Assembly: GCA_945980015.1 (NCBI GenBank)
Contig: CAMFQI010000086.1
Coordinates: 1-6,034, forward strand
Direction: 5' to 3'
DNA length: 6,034 nt
From: an uncultured Eubacterium sp.
GTDB taxonomy: Bacteria; Bacillota; Clostridia; Oscillospirales; Acutalibacteraceae
In this document: in pieces, positions 1 to 5,358 of the stretch
Numbering within the stretch: the first letter of the stretch is position 1
Layout: each line of letters opens with the position of its first letter
The notes under the pieces: generated by a model
The model's database searches: none
The model's input: only the letters and a program-made list of their open reading frames with translations
Told to the model about the DNA's origin: nothing
Translations under genes and position numbers: made by a program

Positions 1-76
1 GATGTACATCTTCCCTCGCAAGAAAACGAAATTCAGCCCATTTCTCAACAGCCTGCCAGCGAGTCAAAATTTGTGT

Positions 77-1561
77 TTAGTAATCAATTTTTTCGCACTT
101 TGAAAGCACCTTGTCAAATCTTCTGATGCATTCGTCGATATCCTCTTCGGTATATGCACTTGAAGTGTACAAACGAGAGCCTGCAAGTGTAACAAGACCT
201 TCAGCCATATAAGCGGCGCCCATATATTGCATTTCTGTCTGACGGATACCTGTTTCCTTTAATACGCTTGGTATTGTCCAAGGCTTCTTCCAATTAATTC
301 TGAAGTGCATTGTAGCAACAGTATGAAGCTGACAGATAGAACCAACATTGTAGCATACGAACGGAAGGTCGTACTTCTTGATTGACTCGTTAAGACCCTT
401 AACAAGTCTGTCAGCCATCTGACCTGCAACCTGACAAGCATTTCTCTTTTCGATTTCGCAGATTACTGTATAACCTGCGCAGCAAGAGATAGGTGTTGCA
501 GCCATTGTACCGCCGCACATAGCCTTATGAATCTTCTTGCCCTCAGCCTTGTCAAGACCTGCGCCGAGATACTTCATAACCTCTCTGTGACCGCCGATAC
601 CGCCTGCACCCGGATAACCGCCTGCGATAATCTTACCGAAAATTGTAATATCAGGGTCGATACCGTAGTAGCCCTGTGCACCGGAAACACCGATACGGAA
701 GCCTGTTACAACCTCATCGCAAACAAGAAGAGCACCGTACTTGCGGCAGAGTGCCTGTACACCCTTCGGGAAGTCCTTATCAACGGGACGAGTTGCAGAT
801 TCAGGTCCGCAAGGCTCGATAAATACAGCAGCAGTACCGCCACGGAATTTGTTAAGTATAAGCTTTTTCTCCAAATCCTTTAAGTCGTTCGGGAAGAATT
901 CCTGCGTATGCTTAAATACGAACATCGGAACACCGTGTGACTGAAGATTAAGAGTACCGGGAACACGCATACCCCAAGCAAGCTGATCTGACCAGCCGTG
1001 GTAAGCACCGCCCATTTTGATGATATTCTTATGGCCTGTTGCAAGACGAGCAACACGAACAGCGCACATACAAGCCTCTGTACCTGAGCCGAGCATACGG
1101 AACATCTCTACCGACGGAACACACTCGCTGATTTTCTTTGCGAGCTTATATTCGTAAGGGTGGAAAAGACCTGTTGAAGGACCGCAGTCGTCCAAAAGCT
1201 CCTTAACCTTTTCCTTAACTACGTCGTCGTTTGAGCCGATAATTGTCGGACCGCCTGCCTGAAGGAAGTCAAAATATTCATTTCCGTCGATGTCATAAAG
1301 ACGGTTGCCCTTTGCCTTTGTCATAACGATTGGGAAAGGATAGTTGAATGCAAGATTATGCTGTACACCGCCGGGGATAACATTCTTTGCCTCGGTAATC
1401 ATTTCCTTTGACTTTGAGCACTTTTTCTCAAAGTATTCTTTTTCGTACTCTTTGAGAGCTTCTCTGTTGATTGAGTAAATCGGTTTTTTGATGAGTGCAT
1501 CAAGCTGTGCTGTTAAAGCGGCAGCGTTAGGATACTCTGTAATAGCGAATCTTGTATCCAT
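77..1561 (-). CDS. Class III PLP aminotransferase, glutamate-1-semialdehyde aminomutase-like
   Basis: Predicted 494-residue cytosolic PLP enzyme of the class III (GSA aminomutase/ornithine aminotransferase) fold. Family landmarks appear in order: GSGTEA at residues 158-163 (cofactor phosphate loop), AYHGWSD at 186-192, DEVVTGFR at 282-289 with D282 expected to bind the pyridine nitrogen, FGKIIAGGYP at 308-317 with K310 as the Schiff-base lysine, and a C-terminal SSAYTEEDID at 467-476. The start is set by AAGGAGG six bases before the ATG at 1561; an in-frame start at 1606 has no such site and would run over an operator. At 494 residues it is longer than HemL (about 430), with about 60 extra N-terminal residues and extra sequence around 420-445. 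The FEAGF segment of true GSA aminomutases is not preserved before the C-terminal motif, and no haem genes are nearby. It is therefore more likely a paralogue acting on another amino or keto compound, linked to the divergent kinase. Fold confidence is high; substrate unknown. Confidence 0.9.
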   Translation of the reverse strand: MDTRFAITEYPNAAALTAQLDALIKKPIYSINREALKEYEKEYFEKKCSKSKEMITEAKNVIPGGVQHNLAFNYPFPIVMTKAKGNRLYDIDGNEYFDFLQAGGPTIIGSNDDVVKEKVKELLDDCGPSTGLFHPYEYKLAKKISECVPSVEMFRMLGSGTEACMCAVRVARLATGHKNIIKMGGAYHGWSDQLAWGMRVPGTLNLQSHGVPMFVFKHTQEFFPNDLKDLEKKLILNKFRGGTAAVFIEPCGPESATRPVDKDFPKGVQALCRKYGALLVCDEVVTGFRIGVSGAQGYYGIDPDITIFGKIIAGGYPGAGGIGGHREVMKYLGAGLDKAEGKKIHKAMCGGTMAATPISCCAGYTVICEIEKRNACQVAGQMADRLVKGLNESIKKYDLPFVCYNVGSICQLHTVATMHFRINWKKPWTIPSVLKETGIRQTEMQYMGAAYMAEGLVTLAGSRLYTSSAYTEEDIDECIRRFDKVLSKCEKIDY

Positions 1562-1567
1562 ATTTTT

Positions 1568-1574
1568 CCTCCTT
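1568..1574 (-). promoter_or_regulatory. Ribosome binding site of the aminotransferase
   Basis: On the minus strand AAGGAGG is followed by six bases (AAAAAT) and the ATG at 1561. It is a near-perfect Shine-Dalgarno sequence and fixes the start 15 codons inside the longest open frame. Confidence 0.9.
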
Positions 1575-1597
1575 AAAATTAATTTCTGAAAATTTCG

Positions 1598-1613
1598 GTG
1601 AGCCATTGCTCAC
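1598..1613. promoter_or_regulatory. Putative TetR operator 1 (perfect inverted repeat)
   Basis: GTGAGC-CATT-GCTCAC is a perfect palindrome with 6-base arms and a 4-base spacer. It lies in the aminotransferase leader, about 35-50 bases after the predicted transcription start. The same arms recur at 1624-1639 and, with one changed arm, at 1750-1765. Assigning it to the adjacent TetR regulator is an inference from this repetition and from position. Confidence 0.75.
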
Positions 1614-1623
1614 TTTACGGTTA

Positions 1624-1639
1624 GTGAGCGCCTGCTCAC
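1624..1639. promoter_or_regulatory. Putative TetR operator 2 (perfect inverted repeat)
   Basis: GTGAGC-GCCT-GCTCAC has arms identical to operator 1 but an unrelated spacer, which suggests the arms are under selection. Its start is 26 bp from the start of operator 1, about two and a half helical turns. It begins roughly 10 bases after the predicted aminotransferase transcription start, where bound repressor would block RNA polymerase from starting or clearing the promoter. Confidence 0.77.
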
Positions 1640-1654
1640 AGTATTTACATATTC

Positions 1655-1682
1655 AGTATATCACATTTTACCGATTTGTCAA
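1655..1682 (-). promoter_or_regulatory. Sigma-A-type promoter of the aminotransferase
   Basis: On the minus strand there is a consensus -35 TTGACA (1682-1677), a 16-base spacer and a -10 TATACT (1660-1655), preceded by TGA, which supplies the TGN extended -10 element. The predicted start of transcription is near 1648. The leader to the ATG is about 87 bases and carries both perfect operators. Such a strong core promoter fits a gene that is normally held down by a repressor. Confidence 0.8.
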
Positions 1683-1713
1683 CTTTTTAGTTCAATTTTT
1701 TTGTTCATTATTA

Positions 1714-1742
1714 TTGCAAAATGATTAGATTAATGTTAAAAT
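1714..1742 (+). promoter_or_regulatory. Sigma-A-type promoter of the regulator-kinase operon
   Basis: On the plus strand -35 TTGCAA (1714-1719, four of six consensus bases) is followed by a 17-base spacer and -10 TAAAAT (1737-1742, five of six), with TGT just before it giving an extended -10. The predicted start is near 1749, directly before operator 3. The core is weaker than the opposite promoter, as expected for a regulator gene. Confidence 0.65.
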
Positions 1743-1749
1743 GTGCGTA

Positions 1750-1765
1750 GTGAATATATGCTCAC
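1750..1765. promoter_or_regulatory. Putative TetR operator 3 (one degenerate arm)
   Basis: GTGAAT-ATAT-GCTCAC keeps the 16-base layout of operators 1 and 2; the right arm is identical and the left arm differs at its last two bases. It sits at about +1 to +16 of the predicted regulator promoter, which suggests autorepression. The imperfect arm could make this the weaker site, so that the regulator operon stays partly expressed. Confidence 0.65.
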
Positions 1766-1841
1766 CAACTGAGTTTTGGGATATTTTACCAAGCAAGCGG
1801 CACTGAATTTGTGCAATGCTACAAAAATTAGGTTTTTTAGT

Positions 1842-2501
1842 ATGATTGAGAAAAGATATAAGGAAGCGTTTGAACGGGCTTCCGACGAAAGAAAGCAAAA
1901 AATCCTTGAAGTAGGCATAGAAGAATTTGCCTCAAAGGGATATGAAAATGCAAACATAAATGTTATTGCGAAAAATTCCGGCATAAGCATTGGGCTTATG
2001 TATAAGTATTTCAGCACGAAGGAGGATTTGTTCGTAACCTGTATTGAACAGGGTATGCACATTCTTTCAAGCACTATCGACGAAATCTTCAAAAGCGATG
2101 ATAAGCTTCTTGTAAAGGCGGAAAAGCTCATCAGAGCCACCTGTCGCCAAAGTCGGCAAAATGCAAACTACATCAAGCTTTATAACGAAATTACCTCCGA
2201 GCACGACAGCCGCCGAGCAGAGATTTTGGCGCAGGCTATTGAAGGGGTTTCGAGCAAAAAATATGTTAAATGTATTACCGACGCACTTTCAAACGGTGAT
2301 GTCCGTCAGGATATGGACCCGAGACTTTTCGCATTTTTCCTTGACAATTTGCTGACTTCCCTGCAATTTTCATATGTCTGCGATTATTACAGAAACAGGT
2401 TTAGAATTTACACGGGCGTCGACGTTGAGGAAATGAGCGAGGAACAGATTGTACGCCAGCTTTTGAAATTTATCGAATCGGCGTTCACCTTTGAAAAATA
2501 A
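1842..2501 (+). CDS. TetR/AcrR-family transcriptional regulator
   Basis: Predicted 219-residue DNA-binding regulator, a usual TetR length. Helix 1 of the N-terminal domain is KILEVGIEEFASKGY (20-34). The helix-turn-helix follows at about 38-57, ending in the family-typical GLMYKYFSTKEDLF (51-64). The remainder is helical and unassigned, as expected for the variable ligand-binding and dimerisation domain. The ATG at 1842 is preferred because it puts the usual short arm before helix 1. Its ribosome site is weak (TAGG at 1829-1832). An in-frame TTG at 1776 would add 22 residues unlike the family and has no ribosome site. It starts about 93 bases after the predicted transcription start and is followed after 31 bases by the kinase. 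Matching palindromes at both divergent promoters suggest that it represses itself, the kinase operon and the aminotransferase. The inducer cannot be read from sequence. Confidence 0.92.
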   Translation: MIEKRYKEAFERASDERKQKILEVGIEEFASKGYENANINVIAKNSGISIGLMYKYFSTKEDLFVTCIEQGMHILSSTIDEIFKSDDKLLVKAEKLIRATCRQSRQNANYIKLYNEITSEHDSRRAEILAQAIEGVSSKKYVKCITDALSNGDVRQDMDPRLFAFFLDNLLTSLQFSYVCDYYRNRFRIYTGVDVEEMSEEQIVRQLLKFIESAFTFEK

Positions 2502-2519
2502 CACAGCACAACAAACTAT

Positions 2520-2524
2520 GGAGG
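2520..2524 (+). promoter_or_regulatory. Ribosome binding site of the FGGY kinase
   Basis: GGAGG is followed by eight bases and the ATG at 2533. This decides against the upstream in-frame ATG at 2491, which would overlap the regulator's last codons and put 14 foreign residues ahead of the conserved DIGTTG strand. Confidence 0.88.
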
Positions 2525-2532
2525 ATATATCA

Positions 2533-4155
2533 ATGAGCAAGTATGTAATCACCTATGACATCGGAACTACGGGCATTAAAACCTGCCTTATCGAAATTGA
2601 TAAGGAAATAAAGATTTTAAGCTCGGCTACCGAGGGCTACGGTCTTTATGTCGACGACGAAACAGGCGTAAAGGGCGGAAGTGAACAGGACGCCGACGAA
2701 TGGTGGGAGGCTATGTGCAAAACCACTAAAGAGGTGTTTAAGAAAAACAAAAAAATCAAGAAAGAGCAAATCGAGGGTATCAGCTTTTGCTCGGCAATGC
2801 AGGGACTTGTTCTCGTTGACAGAGAGGGCAACTGTATTCGCCGTCCGATGACATATATGGATCAGCGTGCAAGAGAGGAAATCAAAAAGGGTATTGCCCA
2901 CGGCTTCCAGATTGCAGGCGCAGAGGTTACAAAGCTTCTTAAATATCTCAAATATACAGGCGCTGTTTCGTCTTCGGTTAAGGACCCGATTTGGAAATAC
3001 AAGTGGGTTGAAGCACACGAGCCTGAAAACTTCAAGAAGATTTACAAGTGGCTTGATGTTAAGGAATATATGATTCTGCGTTGCTCAGGCGAATTCGTTA
3101 TGACAAACGACTCGGCTTTCGGCACCCTGCTTTATGATACAAGAAAAGGTCACGAGGGCTGGTGCAAGCCGATATGCGATATGGTCGGCGTAAAAATTGA
3201 GCATATGCCGAAGATTATGGCAAGCACCGAAAAGGTCGGCGAGGTAACCGAGAAAGCCGCAAAAGAACTCGGTCTTGCTCCTGGCACTGCCGTTTACGGC
3301 GGCGGCGGTGACGCTTCGCTTATCGGCGTTGGTGCAGGTGCAACCGAAATCGGCGACACCCATATTTATTCAGGTACATCAGGTTGGGTAGGAACAGTTG
3401 TTCCGGAACAGCTTGTTGACGCAGGCGCAATGATGGCGGCAATCGTCGGCGCAAACCCAGAAAACTACAACTATTTCGCAGAGCTTGAAACCTCGAACAA
3501 GTGTGTAGGCTGGGTTAAGGATCACCTTGCACTCGACGAAATCGGTCTTTTCTTAAAGAAATACGGTCACAAGCACGACGATTTAGAAGAGATAAGCTTC
3601 AATCTCTATGACTACCTCGAGGAAGTTATAGACAGAGCAAATCCGGGTTCTGACGGTGTTATCTTCACCCCTTGGCTTCACGGCAACAGATGTCCGTTTG
3701 AAGATCCGAATGCGGCAGGTATGTTCTTCAACATATCGCTTGAAACAGGAAAGACGGAGCTTATCCGTTCGGTTGTTGAGGGTGTGTGCTTCCATATGAG
3801 ATGGATGCTCGAAAGACAGGAGCAAAAGATTGCAAAGTATAAAACTTCAAATTCTGTTCGTTTCTGCGGCGGCGGTGCGCTCGGTGCAAGCACCTGTCAG
3901 ATTCTCTCCGACATTCTTCAAAGAGATGTTGAGGTTGTTGATTCGCCACAGAACATCGGTGCAGTCGGTGCGGCGGCTTGTATCGCAGTCGGCACAGGTA
4001 TGATACGCTCAATGACAGAGGTTAAAAAGCTCATTCCTGCAAAGAAAGTATATCATCCAAACCCTGCAAACAAGGCAGTATACGACCGCAACTTCAAGGT
4101 ATTCAAAAATCTTTATAAGTGCAACAAAGAGAATTTCGCAATTCTTAACGGTTAA
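2533..4155 (+). CDS. FGGY-family carbohydrate kinase, xylulokinase-like
   Basis: Predicted 540-residue cytosolic ATP-dependent sugar or polyol kinase with the two-domain actin-like fold. DIGTTG (9-14) begins the first ATP-phosphate loop. EQDADEWW (51-58) closely matches the EQDP-x-x-WW segment of xylulokinases. MQG (89-91) stands where E. coli XylB has MHG, and YMDQRA (108-113) follows. GGGGDAS (256-262) holds the likely catalytic base D260. GTSG (281-284) and CGGGALG (445-451) complete the nucleotide site of the C-terminal domain. It is longer than XylB (484 residues). The start is fixed by GGAGG eight bases upstream. It lies 31 bases after the regulator and six bases before the methyltransferase, so it probably belongs to the regulator's transcript. 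The family acts on xylulose, ribulose, glycerol, gluconate and related compounds. The change at the sugar-contacting MHG position and the lack of an isomerase or transporter nearby make plain xylulose kinase uncertain. Confidence 0.92.
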   Translation: MSKYVITYDIGTTGIKTCLIEIDKEIKILSSATEGYGLYVDDETGVKGGSEQDADEWWEAMCKTTKEVFKKNKKIKKEQIEGISFCSAMQGLVLVDREGNCIRRPMTYMDQRAREEIKKGIAHGFQIAGAEVTKLLKYLKYTGAVSSSVKDPIWKYKWVEAHEPENFKKIYKWLDVKEYMILRCSGEFVMTNDSAFGTLLYDTRKGHEGWCKPICDMVGVKIEHMPKIMASTEKVGEVTEKAAKELGLAPGTAVYGGGGDASLIGVGAGATEIGDTHIYSGTSGWVGTVVPEQLVDAGAMMAAIVGANPENYNYFAELETSNKCVGWVKDHLALDEIGLFLKKYGHKHDDLEEISFNLYDYLEEVIDRANPGSDGVIFTPWLHGNRCPFEDPNAAGMFFNISLETGKTELIRSVVEGVCFHMRWMLERQEQKIAKYKTSNSVRFCGGGALGASTCQILSDILQRDVEVVDSPQNIGAVGAAACIAVGTGMIRSMTEVKKLIPAKKVYHPNPANKAVYDRNFKVFKNLYKCNKENFAILNG

Positions 4156-4161
4156 TGCAAT

Positions 4162-4833
4162 ATGAAAACACTAAGTGAATATAATAACTCATGGTATATG
4201 ACTACAAAGAAAGGTCATATATATCGAAAGCTTTGCGGTCAAATTACAACTGCTAATGACATTCTCAGAGATTTCAAAATAACAGGTCGTTCTCTCGTTA
4301 AATATGTCCCCTCGATTGATAAAACAAAATCGACAGGAAGCGAATCCACCCGTTACTGGTCGCTTGATACGATTTTCAAAGACTTTGATTTCAACCAAAG
4401 CGGAGGCTACATTGACATCGGCTGCGGCAAAGGCAGAGTTCTCGCCTTTATGCATAGCAAGGGCTACAAGGGAAAACTGTTTGGTATTGAACACAATCCC
4501 GCTGTTGCCGAATTTACAAAGCAATGGGCAGACAAAAAGGATAATATTACAATCTTTTCAGGCGACGCATTCAATCTCAACTGTAACGATTATTCGTTTA
4601 TGTTCTTCAATCGTCCGTTCACGCAAGATGTTTTTGAAGCATTTGTAAAAAAGATTGAAAGCGAAATGACTCACGAGCTGACAATTTTCTGCTATGCCGA
4701 TACATATATGTCAAAAGCACTCAAACAAAGCGGCAAATGGGAAAAACAAGACGAAAACATCGTATTCAAAAAAGGCATACTCGCCTACTCATACTATCCG
4801 CTCAGATACACAATCTGGAAATACAGAATATAA
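4162..4833 (+). CDS. Class I SAM-dependent methyltransferase
   Basis: Predicted 223-residue soluble Rossmann-fold methyltransferase. Motif I is YIDIGCGKGRV (83-93), the glycine-rich SAM loop. E110 in FGIEHNP is the acidic residue expected to bind the ribose hydroxyls. D135 in FSGDAF is motif III. FFNRPF (148-153) occupies motif IV, where related enzymes often have N/D-P-P-F. The first 65 residues are not recognisable and may form a substrate cap. It starts six bases after the kinase stop with no clear Shine-Dalgarno sequence, so translation probably depends on ribosomes finishing the kinase. A strong hairpin terminator follows 11 bases after its stop. The substrate is unknown. It may belong to the kinase pathway, or be an envelope-modification gene related to the convergent acyltransferase pair; position favours cotranscription with the kinase. 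The family call is firm, the role is not. Confidence 0.85.
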   Translation: MKTLSEYNNSWYMTTKKGHIYRKLCGQITTANDILRDFKITGRSLVKYVPSIDKTKSTGSESTRYWSLDTIFKDFDFNQSGGYIDIGCGKGRVLAFMHSKGYKGKLFGIEHNPAVAEFTKQWADKKDNITIFSGDAFNLNCNDYSFMFFNRPFTQDVFEAFVKKIESEMTHELTIFCYADTYMSKALKQSGKWEKQDENIVFKKGILAYSYYPLRYTIWKYRI

Positions 4834-4844
4834 TACATACAAAA

Positions 4845-4879
4845 ATAACAACCGACTTCATTTTGGAGTCGGTTGTTAT
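4845..4879. terminator. Bidirectional intrinsic terminator between convergent genes
   Basis: ATAACAACCGACT (4845-4857) and AGTCGGTTGTTAT (4867-4879) form a perfect 13-bp stem that can extend inward by one G-T and one C-G pair, leaving an ATTTT loop. On the minus strand the hairpin begins six bases after the acyltransferase stop and is followed by a clear T run (complement of 4841-4844 plus the stem's end). On the plus strand it follows the methyltransferase by 11 bases, with a weaker CTTATTTAT tail. It therefore probably serves both converging transcripts and is stronger for the minus strand. Confidence 0.88.
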
Positions 4880-4884
4880 CTTAT

Positions 4885-5358
4885 TTATATCAACTTGTAT
4901 TTATTATTTCTTGGTGCGTCGTGTTCAATAATTATTGGCTTTGGCATAACAACTGTACTATTGTCGGGAATATCCTCACACACTACACAGCCGGCACCGA
5001 TTCGCACATTGTCGCCGATTGTAATACCGCCGATAATTTTTGCTCCTGCTCCGATAAAAACATTGTTTCCTATAACAGGCGAGCCCGGATGTTTTGTATC
5101 TTCAAACGAATTTGAGCCAATAGTTACCTGATGAAGAATAGTGCAGCCCTCACCTATCACAACATTTTTGGAAATCAAAACACCCATTACACCATGTGGC
5201 ATAAGCGGTTTGCCTTTTATTACCGCACTGTACGGTATATAGGCATTATTCTCTTTCATAAATTTCTTGTATTTCTTTTGATAAAATTTTTTCTTAATGG
5301 GATTTTTTTCATTAAGCACCTTTTGTCTTAAATCCCAAAAGTGATATGCTTTTCTCAT
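4885..5358 (-). CDS. CysE-like hexapeptide-repeat acyltransferase
   Basis: Predicted 157-residue cytosolic acyltransferase with a left-handed beta-helix. Imperfect hexapeptide repeats (V/I-I-G-x-x) run from about residue 60 to 137, for example [19 protein letters not shown] and [10 protein letters not shown]. Against E. coli serine acetyltransferase, H55 (PHGVMG) aligns with the catalytic DHATG histidine and H90 (KHPG) with the DRHP histidine; the VTIG before the loop is also typical. The aspartate of CysE's VDIHP segment has no counterpart, and the large N-terminal helical domain (CysE is about 273 residues) is missing. Instead there is a short basic N-terminus rich in K and Y. The start at 5358 is chosen because TGAGGA (5374-5369) precedes it and it overlaps the upstream stop as TAATG; the in-frame ATG at 5382 has no ribosome site. 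Coupling to an ATP-grasp sugar-transfer gene suggests O-acetylation of a sugar or glycan precursor rather than cysteine synthesis. Confidence 0.88.
   Translation of the reverse strand: MRKAYHFWDLRQKVLNEKNPIKKKFYQKKYKKFMKENNAYIPYSAVIKGKPLMPHGVMGVLISKNVVIGEGCTILHQVTIGSNSFEDTKHPGSPVIGNNVFIGAGAKIIGGITIGDNVRIGAGCVVCEDIPDNSTVVMPKPIIIEHDAPRNNKYKLI

Noticed and set aside
527..944. Plus-strand open frames lying opposite the aminotransferase
   Set aside because: Low-complexity, family-less translations antisense to a clearly conserved enzyme; no ribosome sites. They are shadows of its codon pattern.
77..1561. Naming the aminotransferase hemL
   Set aside because: Fold motifs fit, but length, the altered C-terminal segment and the neighbourhood do not support a haem role, so no symbol is given.
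1562..1606. Extending the aminotransferase start upstream to 1606 (15 more residues)
   Set aside because: The ATG at 1561 has a near-perfect AAGGAGG six bases upstream. The longer form would be translated from within operator 1 without a ribosome site.
1761..1780. Small inverted repeats (CTCA/TGAG, CCAA/TTGG) in the regulator leader, considered as an attenuator
   Set aside because: Stems are only four base pairs with no T run, and one overlaps operator 3; too weak to support a structure.
1776..1841. TTG start for the TetR regulator at 1776
   Set aside because: It has no Shine-Dalgarno sequence, uses a rare start codon and adds 22 residues unlike TetR N-termini. The ATG at 1842 gives the usual arm length.
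1736..2140. Minus-strand open frame across the regulator gene and promoter region
   Set aside because: It is antisense to the TetR helix-turn-helix and has no recognisable domain or start signal; the serine/phenylalanine-rich translation is typical of a shadow frame.
2491..2532. Upstream ATG for the kinase at 2491, overlapping the regulator stop
   Set aside because: GGAGG eight bases before the ATG at 2533 and the position of the DIGTTG strand near the N-terminus support the shorter form.
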